A stretch of DNA of 64,000 nucleotides from an uncultured Oscillospiraceae bacterium (lineage in GTDB: Bacteria; Bacillota; Clostridia; Oscillospirales; Oscillospiraceae), in assembly GCA_934589705.1 (NCBI GenBank), contig CAKTOH010000005.1, positions 1-64,000 on the forward strand, read 5' to 3'. Positions 41,230 through 49,760 of this stretch are shown here, piece by piece. The position numbers and the translations under genes are program-made. The first letter of the stretch is position 1. The number at the start of each line of letters is the position of its first letter. The notes beneath the pieces were generated by a model that ran no database searches, was not told where the DNA came from, and saw only the letters and a list, made by a program, of their open reading frames with translations.

Positions 41230-42387
41230 GTGAAAAGAGAAATGAAGAATAAGCTGCTTCGGTTTTTATCCTATGTGGTGGTTGCCATGCTGGCCACTGC
41301 CATTACGCTGCAAATGACCGTGAAAACGGGCGCCGGCAAGCTGGATCGACTGGAAAATCTGATTCAGGAACGGTATATCGGGGAAGCGGACGGGGAGGCT
41401 ATGGAGGACGCGGCGGCGGCCGCTATGGTCAAGGCCACCGGCGACCGGTGGAGCTATTATATCCCGGCTTCCCAGTACGAAGCCCACAAGGAGCAAAGCG
41501 AAAATGCCTATGTGGGCATCGGCATCACCATTCAGCAGGCCGAGGACGGCTCCGGCTTTCTGATTGTGATGGTCAACCAGGATGGCCCCGCCCAGGAGGC
41601 GGGGATCCAGGTCAATGACCTGCTCATTTCCGTAGAGGATCAGGATGTCCGGGAGATGACCGCCGATCAGGTTCGGGAGCTGATCCGGGGGAAGGCCGGC
41701 ACCAAGGTTTCCCTGACGGTGATGCGCCAGGGAGAGCACCAGACCCTTGCGGTGGAACGCCGCCGGATCGAGTCTGCGGTTGCCACGGGGCAGATGCTGG
41801 CCGATGGAATCGGACTGGTGAAGATCAGCAATTTCGATGAACGCTGCGCTTCGGAGAGTATCGCTGCCATCCAGAAGCTTCAGCAGGAGGGCGCGAAGAA
41901 GATCATCTTCGATGTGCGCAACAACCCCGGCGGCTACGCCGAGGAACTGGTAAAGCTTCTGGACTATCTGCTGCCCGAGGGAGATCTGTTCCGCAGCGTC
42001 AGCTACGACGGCACGGAAAAGGTGGATACCTCCGATGCCGACTGCCTGGATATGCCTATGGCGGTGCTCATCAACGGCAGCAGCTACAGCGCGGCGGAAT
42101 TTTTCGCGGCGGCTTTGCAGGAATATCAGGCGGCCACCATCGTGGGAGAGCCAACTGTGGGCAAAGGGGTCTATCAGACCACCATTTCTCTGGGAGACGG
42201 CTCTGCCGTAGCCCTGTCCACCGGCAAGTATTTCACGCCCAAGGGCAATTCCCTGACGGACGTGGGAGTAATCCCGGATGTGCGGGTGGATGTGGATGAG
42301 GAAACCGCTGAAAAAATCTATTATGGCACGCTGAGCTATGCCGACGATCTCCAGATTCAGGCGGCAATCCAGGTTCTGAACCGTTAA
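41230..42387 (+). CDS. ctpA: Carboxyl-terminal processing protease (S41, CtpA/CtpB)
   Basis: The 385-residue protein has an N-terminal membrane anchor (about residues 10-32), a PDZ domain (about 95-175, VNQDGPAQEAGIQVNDLLIS) and the S41 catalytic core with FDVRNNPGGYAEEL. The catalytic serine is in INGSSYSAAEFFAAAL and the lysine in EPTVGKGVYQT. GTG at 41230 has the GGTGAGG site very close; ATG at 41242 is the alternative start. In B. subtilis ctpB also adjoins ftsEX, and related proteases adjust hydrolases of this kind. A short family B remnant begins on its stop codon. Confidence 0.93.
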   Translation: MKREMKNKLLRFLSYVVVAMLATAITLQMTVKTGAGKLDRLENLIQERYIGEADGEAMEDAAAAAMVKATGDRWSYYIPASQYEAHKEQSENAYVGIGITIQQAEDGSGFLIVMVNQDGPAQEAGIQVNDLLISVEDQDVREMTADQVRELIRGKAGTKVSLTVMRQGEHQTLAVERRRIESAVATGQMLADGIGLVKISNFDERCASESIAAIQKLQQEGAKKIIFDVRNNPGGYAEELVKLLDYLLPEGDLFRSVSYDGTEKVDTSDADCLDMPMAVLINGSSYSAAEFFAAALQEYQAATIVGEPTVGKGVYQTTISLGDGSAVALSTGKYFTPKGNSLTDVGVIPDVRVDVDEETAEKIYYGTLSYADDLQIQAAIQVLNR

Positions 42388-42408
42388 TACTATTTCTTAG
42401 AGCGTATA
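42387..42408 (+). repeat. Minimal family B element between ctpA and nitroreductase gene
   Basis: ATACTATTTCTTAG begins on the last base of the ctpA stop codon and AGCGTATA follows at once, directly ahead of the AAGGAGG site of the next gene. It is the left and right ends of family B with nothing between. Confidence 0.65.
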
Positions 42409-42424
42409 AAAGGAGGAAATCAAT

Positions 42425-42931
42425 ATGTATGAGGATTTGCTGACCCGGCGTTCCGTCCGGAAGTACGCTGACTGTCCGGTGGAGGACGAGAAGCTGGACA
42501 AGGTGCTTACCGCGGGACTTTATGCCCCCACTGGAATGAACAATCAATTGCCCGTTCTGGTGGCCGTCCGGGACAAGGAAACCCGGGACAGGCTTTCCCG
42601 GATGAACGCGGCGGTCATGGGAGCCTCCGGGGATCCCTTCTATGGCGCGCCCTGCGTGATTGTGGTGCTCTCCGACCCGGAGCGGATGACCTGGGTGGAG
42701 GACGGCTCCCTGGTGCTGGGGAACCTGATGAATGCCGCTCACAGCCTGGGGCTGGGCAGCTGCTGGATTCACAGAGCCAAGGAGTGCTTCGATACCCCTG
42801 AGGGGAAGGCCCTGCTGCGCGCCTGGGGCGTGCCGGAGAATTACCGGGGCGTAGGCAACTGCATCCTGGGCTATGCCGCGGAAGAGCCGGAGGCGAAGCC
42901 CCGCAAATCGGGCAGAATCATCAAAATCTGA
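42425..42931 (+). CDS. Nitroreductase-family FMN protein
   Basis: The 168-residue protein has the family opening YEDLLTRRSVRKYADCPVE with the FMN-phosphate-contacting RRS, then YAPTGMNNQLPVLVAV, a central VLGNLMNAAHSLGLGSCWIH and the closing LGYAAEEPEAKPRK. It is a compact single-domain type that works as a dimer with FMN. The substrate is unknown. It has an excellent AAGGAGG site. A complete family B element starts on the last base of its stop codon. Confidence 0.88.
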   Translation: MYEDLLTRRSVRKYADCPVEDEKLDKVLTAGLYAPTGMNNQLPVLVAVRDKETRDRLSRMNAAVMGASGDPFYGAPCVIVVLSDPERMTWVEDGSLVLGNLMNAAHSLGLGSCWIHRAKECFDTPEGKALLRAWGVPENYRGVGNCILGYAAEEPEAKPRKSGRIIKI

Positions 42932-43098
42932 TACTATTTCCTGATTAAAATCTTAATTTTAATCAGGAAGGCATCGCCTGAAGGCGCTGCCTGTTTTGTG
43001 ATTTATAAGGAAAGAAATCACAAAACAAGTCTCATATGAACTCCATGCCCTTCAGGCAATTAAAATCTTTTTTAAAGATTTTAATTGGAGTTCAGTAT
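42931..43098 (+). repeat. Family B element, complete copy (168 bp)
   Basis: It starts ATACTATTTC on the A of the nitroreductase TGA and ends GGAGTTCAGTAT. Stacked palindromes: CCTGATTAAAAT/ATTTTAATCAGG, AGGCATCGCC/GGCGCTGCCT, GTTTTGTGATTT/AAATCACAAAAC, and AATTAAAATC/GATTTTAATT nested within GAACTCC/GGAGTTC. A nearly identical inverted copy is at 60327-60494. Confidence 0.85.
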
Positions 43099-43102
43099 GA
43101 GT

Positions 43103-43136
43103 AAAAACAGGGCACTGCCAATACCGGCAGTGCCCT
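43103..43136 (-). terminator. Terminator of the NSS transporter gene
   Basis: On the minus strand AGGGCACTGCC pairs with GGCAGTGCCCT and is followed by GTTTTTAC. It abuts the family B element. Confidence 0.8.
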
Positions 43137-43150
43137 TTCCTTATATAATC

Positions 43151-44512
43151 TTATCCGAAGAAGCCCACCAGGCCGATGATAAAAATCACAAGGACAATCA
43201 CCGGCAGCACATAGGTCATGTAGGGGCGCATCCACTGCGCCACCTTCAGACCCGTGCCCTCGTTGGCCTCGGCCATGAAGTTTTTCCAGCCCCAGCCGTA
43301 GCGGACGGTGCAGAACAGCACGAACAGGGCAGAGCCCAGAGGCAGCATCACATTGCTGACCATAAAGTCCTCGCTGTCCAGAATGTCATGACCGGCAATG
43401 GGACGAACCCCGCTCCACAGATTGTAGCCCAGCAGACAGGGCAGACTCAGCAGGAAAATGCCGACGCAGCAGATCAGGCAGGTTTTCTTCCGGCTCCAGA
43501 GCGTAAGCTCGCCTACACAGCAGACGATATTCTCAAACACCGCCAGCACCGTGGAGAAGGCGGCGAAGGTCATGAACAGGAAGAACAGGCTCCCCCAGAA
43601 CCGACCCAGGGCAATGTGGTTGAACACATTGGGCAGGGTCATGAAAATCAGGGCAGGGCCGCTGTTCACGTCCACGCCATAGGCAAAGCAGGCAGGGAAG
43701 ATGATGAGGCCGGAGCACAGAGCCACCATGGTGTCCAGAAGGCTTACCCGGACGGCTTCGCCCATGAGTGCCCGCTCCTTGCCGATGTAGCTGCCGAAAA
43801 TGGCCATGGCGCCGATGCCCAGGCTCAGGGTGAAGAAGGACTGGTTCATGGCACCGACGATCACGTTTCCTACGCCGATTTCCAACATCCGGTCAAAATC
43901 CGGCACCAGGTAGAAGGCCAGGCCTGCGCCGCCGCCGGGCAGGGTCATGCTGTGCAGGGAGAGCAGGAGCATCAGGACGATCAGAGCCATCATCATGACC
44001 TTCGTAACCCGCTCCAGGCCTTTCTGGATGCCCATGGAAATGATGGAAAAGCCCAGAACCACAACGATTGCCATGTAGAGGGTCATCGTGCCGGGGTTTG
44101 CCAGCATCTCTCCGAACTTGGCTTCCACCGCCGCGGTATCCAGACCCACAAAGACGCCTCGGGCGGTGTCCACAAAGTACTGGAGCATCCAGCCGGCCAC
44201 GGTGGTGTAGAACATCATCAGCATGACGTTTCCGAGCAGACACACATAGCCGTGCCAGCCCCATTTGCTGCCGGGCTTCAGAGCCTGGTACATTTTCAGG
44301 GGGCTTTTCTGGGCAGCCCGACCCATGGCAAATTCCATGGTCAGCACCGGCACACCCAGCACCAGCAGGAACAGCAGATAAATCAGAACGAAAGCGCCGC
44401 CGCCGTACTGGCCGGTCATCCAGGGGAATTTCCAGACGTTGCCGATGCCGATGGCGCAGCCCGCACTCAATAGAAGAAAGCCTAGGCGACTTCCCAGATG
44501 TTCACGTTGCAT
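43151..44512 (-). CDS. Sodium-dependent amino acid transporter (NSS/SNF family)
   Basis: The 453-residue protein has 11-12 membrane segments of the LeuT fold. The first segment SRLGFLLLSAGCAIGIGNVWKFPW with the unwound GIGNVWKFP is diagnostic of neurotransmitter:sodium symporters, as are YGGGAFVLIYLL and MEFAMGRAAQKS. It would import an amino acid with Na+. The length of about 450 residues is usual for the bacterial branch with 11 segments. Substrate is not determinable here. It is monocistronic on the minus strand. Confidence 0.93.
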   Translation of the reverse strand: MQREHLGSRLGFLLLSAGCAIGIGNVWKFPWMTGQYGGGAFVLIYLLFLLVLGVPVLTMEFAMGRAAQKSPLKMYQALKPGSKWGWHGYVCLLGNVMLMMFYTTVAGWMLQYFVDTARGVFVGLDTAAVEAKFGEMLANPGTMTLYMAIVVVLGFSIISMGIQKGLERVTKVMMMALIVLMLLLSLHSMTLPGGGAGLAFYLVPDFDRMLEIGVGNVIVGAMNQSFFTLSLGIGAMAIFGSYIGKERALMGEAVRVSLLDTMVALCSGLIIFPACFAYGVDVNSGPALIFMTLPNVFNHIALGRFWGSLFFLFMTFAAFSTVLAVFENIVCCVGELTLWSRKKTCLICCVGIFLLSLPCLLGYNLWSGVRPIAGHDILDSEDFMVSNVMLPLGSALFVLFCTVRYGWGWKNFMAEANEGTGLKVAQWMRPYMTYVLPVIVLVIFIIGLVGFFG

Positions 44513-44566
44513 ATTACTTCCTCCAAACCGAAATCCCCTAAATTATACTGGATTTCCTGGGAAAAG

Positions 44567-45454
44567 TCAAACGTTTTCCCGGGAAATTCCGTCGGCGTAC
44601 CGCTTGCCCAGGGAGAAGCCCCGCCCCCAGACCTCGGTGACCTGACTGATTACCATAAAGCACTCCGGGTCGATTCCCCGGATCAGCTGCTCTACCCGGG
44701 GCAGCTCCTGCCGGGATACGACACTCATGAGAATTTCCGAAGGCGTATGGAGGAAGCCGCCCTCGCCGTGGAGAAGGGTTACGCCCCGATCTGCCTGGGA
44801 GAGAATGGCGTCCCGGATCCTGGCAGCCTCCGGGCTGATTACCTTGATTTCGATTTTTGCGGTGCCGAAAAGCAGAATTTTGTTCAGCGCCACCGAGGTG
44901 ACAATCAGCAGAAGAATTCCGTAGAGCAGATCCTCCGCCGTATGATAGAGCATCTGGCTGAGTACGATGCAAAAATCGAAGCACCACAGACTGAGGGAAA
45001 CGGGAATCCGGAATTTTTTGTGGAGCACCAGCGGCGGAATGTCCATGCCTCCGGTGGAGGCGCCGCCCCGGATGACGATTCCCAAGGACAGCCCCAGCCC
45101 CAGACCGGCAAAGAGGGTGTTCAGAAGAAGGTTGTCCGTAATCCGCGGCGCTCCCAGCAGATGCTCCAGGCAGGCCAGAGCAATGGGATAAAACAGGGAG
45201 GAAAAAACGGTGGTCAGGGCAAACCGCCGCCCAAGAATCCACCAGCCCAGCCCCAGCATCAGCAGGTTGAACAGGAGGATAAACACCGGCATGGGAAAGC
45301 CGGTCAGATGGTTCACCGTCAGGGCAATGCCGGTGGTGCCGGTGCTGATCAGCCCGGCGGGAAGCAGAAACAGCTTCACCGTCAGGACGTACAGGCTGTT
45401 GCCCAGCAAAACCAGGAGAAAGCGGAACATCCGTCCGAAATTGTGTCTACGCAT
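44567..45454 (-). CDS. YitT-family membrane protein (DUF161/DUF2179)
   Basis: The 295-residue protein has five or six N-terminal membrane segments with the YitT motifs LLPAGLISTGTTGIALTVNH and VIRGGASTGGMDIPPLVL, followed by the cytosolic DUF2179 domain (about residues 215-290, RGVTLLHGEGGFLHTPSEI). Members are common in Firmicutes and uncharacterised, possibly transporters. The ATG at 45454 is preferred to an upstream extension because GGAAAGGAA precedes it. It sits 54 bases upstream of the NSS gene. Confidence 0.9.
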   Translation of the reverse strand: MRRHNFGRMFRFLLVLLGNSLYVLTVKLFLLPAGLISTGTTGIALTVNHLTGFPMPVFILLFNLLMLGLGWWILGRRFALTTVFSSLFYPIALACLEHLLGAPRITDNLLLNTLFAGLGLGLSLGIVIRGGASTGGMDIPPLVLHKKFRIPVSLSLWCFDFCIVLSQMLYHTAEDLLYGILLLIVTSVALNKILLFGTAKIEIKVISPEAARIRDAILSQADRGVTLLHGEGGFLHTPSEILMSVVSRQELPRVEQLIRGIDPECFMVISQVTEVWGRGFSLGKRYADGISRENV

Positions 45455-45586
45455 GGTCTGAATTCCTTTCCGAAAGCACGCCCGCCGGAGGCAGACGGCA
45501 GATATTTCCAGTATAGCGGGAAAAACCGGGCGGGTCAATGGGAAAAGCCTGCTTTTTGGTTTGATTTCCGTACATCCAGGCGTTGG

Positions 45587-45753
45587 TTAGGGTCTATCTG
45601 AAAACCGGGAATATGACCAACGGCGAGGGATTTTCCGCCTGATGAAGCCATTTTTTTGCAGGAATACTCTGGGTATTGCAAGAAAAAATGGTGCCCAGCA
45701 GGTGGAAAAGACCCGCTGTTTGGGCGTGTTGACGGTTTTCAGATAGACCCTAA
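45587..45753 (+). repeat. Family C palindromic MITE-like element, full length
   Basis: The 167-bp element has perfect 20-bp terminal inverted repeats (TTAGGGTCTATCTGAAAACC and its complement) and a further symmetrical centre (TTTTTTGCAGGAATAC against GTATTGCAAGAAAAAA). Partial copies lie at 1-96 and 1270-1288. The gap 45455-45844 holds only this element and the promoter of the SEDS gene. Confidence 0.9.
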
Positions 45754-45786
45754 AAGCCACCGGAAAGAATGTTCACATTTGGACTA

Positions 45787-45815
45787 TTTACTTTCCCCAG
45801 GAAAAATGGTATAAT
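45787..45815 (+). promoter_or_regulatory. Promoter of the RodA/FtsW gene
   Basis: TTTACT (45787-45792), 17 bases, TATAAT (45810-45815), about 30 bases before the start and 34 bases after the family C element. Confidence 0.75.
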
Positions 45816-45844
45816 GAGCCCCAGTATCCCAAAGGAGGCAATAA

Positions 45845-47011
45845 ATGCGCCGCTATTTTGAAGAATTAAAGGATTTCACCAAGAAAGGTGATCTGTTTTT
45901 GCTGGGCATGTGCGTGTGTCTGGCTCTGTTCGGCGTGGTGGCCATTGCCAGTGCCACATCGGCGGATAAGTTCGGTGAAAGCAATTTCAAATATCTGGCC
46001 ATTCAGCTGGTTTCCATCGGCCTGGGGGTGGTGGTCTACGCCATGGTTTCCTCCATCGATCTGGATTACCTGTCCGAGCACCGGGCGGCTCTGGTGATTT
46101 TCAACGTGCTGCTGCTTCTGATGCTGATTCCCTTCGGCACGGACAACCACACCGGCAACAAGAGCTGGCTCCATTTTCCCGGCTTCCCGGTGAACATCCA
46201 GCCTGCCGAAATCTGCAAAATGACCTACATCGTCATTATGGCCTCGGTCATGTCCTCCCATCAGAACCGAATTTCCCACCCGGTGTCCGTCATTCACATG
46301 GTCTATCACCTGGGACTGCTGGTCGGCCTGAACATGGTTCTGTCCGGCGACGCGGGCGTGTCCCTGATTTTCGTGTTCATCTTCATCGGCATGGCCTTTG
46401 CCGGCGGCGTGAGCCTTTGGTGGTTTGCCCTGGCCATCGGCGGCATCGCGGCCATGTTCCCCATTCTGTGGCAGTTTCTGGGTCAGTATCAGAGAAACCG
46501 AATCCTCATTCTGTTTGACCCCACCGTTGACCCTCAGGGCACCAACGAACGGTATCACTCCAAGATCAATTTGCAGTCCCTTACCGGCGGCGGCCTGACG
46601 GGCCAGGGGTTGTTCAACGGCAACCGTACCCAGAGCGGTGCCCTGTTTGCCCAGCATACGGACTACATTTTTTCCTCCATGGGTGAGGAAATCGGCTTCA
46701 TCGGCTGCGTGTGCATCATGCTGGCGGAGCTTGCCATCATTGCCCGATGTGTCTATGTGGGCATCCGGTGTCAGGACTATATGCGCCGGCTTGTGTGCTA
46801 CGGCGCGGCCTCCGCGCTGATGTTCCAGCTGATGATCAACGTGGGCATGTGCATCGGCGTTATGCCCGTTATCGGCCTGACCCTGCCGCTCATCAGCTAC
46901 GGCGGCTCTTCCGTGGTGACCATCTTCATGATGCTGGGGCTGGTGTCCGGCGCTTATGCCAGGCCTTCGTCTCTCAGTCACGAACGATATGTCCAGCCCT
47001 ATCGAGGGTAG
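45845..47011 (+). CDS. rodA: SEDS-family peptidoglycan polymerase (RodA/FtsW)
   Basis: The 388-residue protein has ten predicted membrane segments. SEDS motifs are GNKSWLHFPGFPVNIQPAEICKM (the QPAE segment contains the conserved glutamate region), LSGDAGVSLIF with the catalytic-type aspartate, SGALFAQHTDYIFSSMGEEIGF and TLPLISYGGSSVV. These enzymes polymerise lipid II into glycan strands with a class B PBP. RodA rather than FtsW is favoured by the short N terminus and lone position, but the two are hard to separate. No PBP gene is adjacent. A type I toxin-antitoxin locus follows directly. Confidence 0.9.
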   Translation: MRRYFEELKDFTKKGDLFLLGMCVCLALFGVVAIASATSADKFGESNFKYLAIQLVSIGLGVVVYAMVSSIDLDYLSEHRAALVIFNVLLLLMLIPFGTDNHTGNKSWLHFPGFPVNIQPAEICKMTYIVIMASVMSSHQNRISHPVSVIHMVYHLGLLVGLNMVLSGDAGVSLIFVFIFIGMAFAGGVSLWWFALAIGGIAAMFPILWQFLGQYQRNRILILFDPTVDPQGTNERYHSKINLQSLTGGGLTGQGLFNGNRTQSGALFAQHTDYIFSSMGEEIGFIGCVCIMLAELAIIARCVYVGIRCQDYMRRLVCYGAASALMFQLMINVGMCIGVMPVIGLTLPLISYGGSSVVTIFMMLGLVSGAYARPSSLSHERYVQPYRG

Positions 47012-47040
47012 TTGACAAACGGGAAAAGCTGTGGTATCGT
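47012..47040 (+). promoter_or_regulatory. Promoter of the antitoxin RNA
   Basis: TTGACA starts one base after the rodA stop codon; 17 bases later TATCGT (47035-47040) completes the promoter. No reading frame follows. Confidence 0.75.
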
Positions 47041-47046
47041 ATAGAT

Positions 47047-47139
47047 GAAGAGGGTGCTGCCAGTAGGTCGGCTCCCCCCGAAATAGCTAAGAGATAGCCG
47101 TTACTTGGGGAAGTGGGCGGCTATCTCTTCTTATTTATT
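47047..47139 (+). ncRNA. Putative antisense antitoxin RNA of a type I toxin-antitoxin locus
   Basis: A ~90-base RNA is predicted from the promoter to the hairpin GAGATAGCCG/CGGCTATCTC (47091-47127) with tail TTCTTATTTATT. It has no coding frame. Its 3' end is convergent with and overlaps the 3' end of the minus-strand toxin gene (47131-47211), the arrangement of known holin-like toxin loci in Firmicutes. Transcript ends are inferred. Confidence 0.75.
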
Positions 47140-47211
47140 CGCCTGGAAAACCAGGGCAATGACAGCAATAATGACCATGCAGAACTGAAAAAGTTCTTCC
47201 CATGTAACCAT
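47131..47211 (-). CDS. Holin-like type I toxin peptide (26 residues)
   Basis: The peptide starts MVTWEELFQFC and continues as a single hydrophobic helix (MVIIAVIALVFQ) to a Lys end, the pattern of putative holin-like toxins, where MVTYEALF-like starts are typical. Such peptides insert in the membrane and depolarise it unless their mRNA is blocked. The ATG at 47211 lies eight bases after a GGGGGGTG-type site; an ATG two codons earlier is too close to it. It faces the antisense RNA. Too short for most gene finders. Confidence 0.8.
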   Translation of the reverse strand: MVTWEELFQFCMVIIAVIALVFQANK

Positions 47212-47409
47212 AACCATCACCCCCCTTTCTATATGGAAGGGGGCAAAAGAAGAGCGTATTACCCCCAAATGGGGGAACCGCCTACCGGGGTACTGGTAGC
47301 ACCGTAAGTAGCGTAACACGAAATTCGACAAATTGCAAGGAAAATAAGAAAAACCGGGACATAATTTGCCGAAAGGCGATTATGTCCCGGTTTGCATATA
47401 TTCCTGTGC
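47212..47409. other. Upstream region of the toxin gene
   Basis: On the minus strand this should hold the toxin promoter and 5' leader. Palindromes such as CCCCCTTTCTATATGGAAGGGGG (as two 7-8 base arms) and CCCCCAAATGGGGG could fold back onto the toxin ribosome binding site. I could not assign a convincing promoter. On the right edge a GGGACATAAT/ATTATGTCCC hairpin (about 47356-47392) could terminate the GNAT transcript. Confidence 0.45.
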
Positions 47410-47889
47410 TTACAGAGTGTGGTAGTACAGGCGGATATTCTGGAAGGAGCCGTCCTTCATCCGGAAGCCATTGGGGATGGTTCCGACATACACAAAGCCC
47501 AGCCGTTCGTACAGGTGACGGGCGTGGATGTTGTTTTCCACCACGGCGTTGAACTGCATCAGGGAAAAGCCCAGCCTTTTTGCCTGAGCCAGGCAGTCCG
47601 TCACCAGCTTTTCGCCGATGTGACAGCCCCGGCAGTCAGAATCTACCGCGTAGCTGGCATTGGCAATATGCCCCAGCCGTCCGAAGGAATTGGGATGAAG
47701 AATATACAGCCCCAAAATCCGGCCGTCTTCCTCCGCTACACCGCAGTAGTCCTGGGCAGCGAAGAATTCCGGGCCGGTCCGCCCGTCCAGACATTCCTCC
47801 TGGGGAAAGGCAACCCCTTCTTCCACCACCTGGTTCCAGATGCGGATCATTTCCGGAACGTCTTTGACGGTGTATTCTCTGATTTTCAT
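47410..47889 (-). CDS. GNAT-family N-acetyltransferase (RimI-like)
   Basis: The 159-residue protein is a single GNAT domain: opening MKIREYTVKDVPEMIRIWN, the acetyl-CoA loop around SDCRGCHIGEKLVTDCLAQAK and the ending NIHARHLYERLGFVYVGTIPNGFRM. Its likely substrate class (aminoglycosides, phosphinothricin-like amines or others) cannot be resolved. The ATG at 47889 follows GAGGGC and removes an unsupported N-terminal extension. It lies downstream of tsf, separated by a terminator. Confidence 0.88.
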   Translation of the reverse strand: MKIREYTVKDVPEMIRIWNQVVEEGVAFPQEECLDGRTGPEFFAAQDYCGVAEEDGRILGLYILHPNSFGRLGHIANASYAVDSDCRGCHIGEKLVTDCLAQAKRLGFSLMQFNAVVENNIHARHLYERLGFVYVGTIPNGFRMKDGSFQNIRLYYHTL

Positions 47890-47914
47890 AAAAAGCCCTC
47901 GCTTTTTGAATGCT

Positions 47915-47948
47915 GAAAAGCTCCCCGCCTGACGGCAGGGAGCTTTTG
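47915..47948 (-). terminator. Terminator of rpsB-tsf
   Basis: On the minus strand AAAAGCTCCCTGCC pairs with GGCGGGGAGCTTTT and continues into T residues, eleven bases after the tsf stop codon. Confidence 0.85.
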
Positions 47949-47958
47949 GCGAAATCAC

Positions 47959-48888
47959 TTACTTGGAAGCACCGGCGATCTGCGCGGCGACCTCAGCGGC
48001 GAAGTCGTCGGCCTTCTTCTCAATGCCCTCACCCTTGACATAGTGAATGGCATCGACGAAGGTGACCTTGCCGCCCAGCTTCTTGGCAGCGTCGGCAATG
48101 TAGCCGGCCACGTCGCCCTTGTAGAGGTCGGAGCGGACGAACTCCTGCTGCAGCAGGCAGGACTCCTTGTAGAAGGCAGCCATCTTACCGGCGGCGATCT
48201 TCTCCTTGACGGCAGCGGGCTTGTTAGCCATCTTGGGGTCGTTGTCCATCAGAGCCACCTGAACCTGGAGCTCGTGGTCAACATCGGCCTGAGGCACCTG
48301 GGACTTGTCCCAGTACTTGGGGTTCATAGCGGCAATCTGCATGGCAATGTTCTTGCCGATCTCGGTCACGTCGATGTCGCCCTCCACAGCCAGGTTCACC
48401 AGAACGCCGTGGGTGCCGCCTGCGTGAACGTAGGCAACGGAGGTGTTCTCGGGGAAACGGGCGAAGCGGCGGATCTGCATGTTCTCGCCGATGGACATGA
48501 CCTTCTCCTGCATGACCTCGGTGACGGTCAGGTCGGTGCCGGGGTACTTGCAGGCCTTCAGAGCCTCCACGTCGGCGGGGTTCTGCTCGGCCACGATCTG
48601 AGCCAGCTTCTTGACCAGATCCATAAAGGCATCGGTCTTGGCGGCAAAGTCGGTCTCGGAGTTGACCTCGATGACAACACCGCAGCCGTCAATCACGGCA
48701 GCGTAGGCAACGCCCTCGGCGGCAACCCGGTCGGCCTTCTTGGCAGCCTTGGCCAGACCCTTCTCACGCAGCCAGTCCACGGCCTTGTCCATATCGCCGT
48801 CGGTGGCCTGGAGCGCCTTCTTGCAGTCCATCATGCCGACGTTGGTCATTTCACGGAGCTTCTTAACATCCTGAGCGGTAAAAGCCAT
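47959..48888 (-). CDS. tsf: Translation elongation factor Ts
   Basis: EF-Ts is the nucleotide exchange factor for EF-Tu. The 309-residue protein starts with the UBA-like domain (FTAQDVKKLREMTNVGMMDCKKAL), then EVNSETDFAAKTDAF, MQIAAMNPKYWDKSQVP and the C-terminal VRSDLYKGDVAGYI region. Length and motifs are normal. It lies 26 bases downstream of rpsB, the usual order. Confidence 0.97.
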   Translation of the reverse strand: MAFTAQDVKKLREMTNVGMMDCKKALQATDGDMDKAVDWLREKGLAKAAKKADRVAAEGVAYAAVIDGCGVVIEVNSETDFAAKTDAFMDLVKKLAQIVAEQNPADVEALKACKYPGTDLTVTEVMQEKVMSIGENMQIRRFARFPENTSVAYVHAGGTHGVLVNLAVEGDIDVTEIGKNIAMQIAAMNPKYWDKSQVPQADVDHELQVQVALMDNDPKMANKPAAVKEKIAAGKMAAFYKESCLLQQEFVRSDLYKGDVAGYIADAAKKLGGKVTFVDAIHYVKGEGIEKKADDFAAEVAAQIAGASK

Positions 48889-48914
48889 TGTATTGTCCTC
48901 CTATATCTTTGGGA

Positions 48915-49652
48915 TTATTCAGCGGCGGGAGCTTCGGCAGCGGGAGCGGCCTCCTCAGCGGCAACGTCCTCACCCTGACGGCCCTCGATGGCGGCGTTGG
49001 CCATGGCGGCGGCGATCAGACGGATGGCACGGATGGCATCATCGTTGCCGGGGATGACGTAGTCGATCTCGTCGGGATCGCAGTTGGTGTCCACGATGGC
49101 GACAACGGGAATGTTCAGCTTCTTGGCCTCGGCGATGGCGTTGCGCTCCTTCCGGGGGTCAACGATGAACATAGCGGCGGGGATCTTCTTCATTTCCTTC
49201 ACGCCGCCCAGGTACTTCTCCAGCTTGGCGATCTCGCCCTGGTGCTTGATGACTTCCTTCTTGGGCAGCATGGCGAAGGTGCCGTCCTCTTCCATCTTCT
49301 TCAGCTGAGCCAGACGGTCGATACGGGAGCGCATGGTGCGGAAGTTGGTCAGCATACCGCCCAGCCAGCGGGAGTTGACGTAGTAACCGCCGCAGCGGGC
49401 AGCCTCTTCCTTGATAGCGTCCTGAGCCTGCTTCTTGGTGCCGACAAACAGGATGTTGCCGCCACCCGCGGAGGTGTCACGGACGAAATTGTAGGCCTCC
49501 TCCAGCTTCTTAACGGTCTTCTGCAGGTCGATGATGTAGATACCGTTACGCTCGGTGTAGATGTAGGGGGCCATTTTGGGGTTCCAGCGGCGGGTCTGAT
49601 GACCGAAATGCACGCCGGCCTCCAGCAGTTGCTTCATAGATACGACAGCCAT
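48915..49652 (-). CDS. rpsB: 30S ribosomal protein S2
   Basis: The 245-residue protein begins [25 protein letters not shown], as S2 does, and contains [47 protein letters not shown] and [14 protein letters not shown]. The C terminus is an Ala/Glu-rich tail ([13 protein letters not shown]), longer than in many S2 proteins. It heads the rpsB-tsf operon behind a clear promoter and a roughly 100-base leader. Confidence 0.98.
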   Translation of the reverse strand: MAVVSMKQLLEAGVHFGHQTRRWNPKMAPYIYTERNGIYIIDLQKTVKKLEEAYNFVRDTSAGGGNILFVGTKKQAQDAIKEEAARCGGYYVNSRWLGGMLTNFRTMRSRIDRLAQLKKMEEDGTFAMLPKKEVIKHQGEIAKLEKYLGGVKEMKKIPAAMFIVDPRKERNAIAEAKKLNIPVVAIVDTNCDPDEIDYVIPGNDDAIRAIRLIAAAMANAAIEGRQGEDVAAEEAAPAAEAPAAE

Positions 49653-49760
49653 TTTGATATTCTCCTTTTGTTTTTTCCTCCACCCCGATCATCCCGCGCC
49701 GCCCGCTTTGATTCCAAAGCACTTGGGAGCGCGATCCCCGGGTGTGTGGCATTGTGTGTC

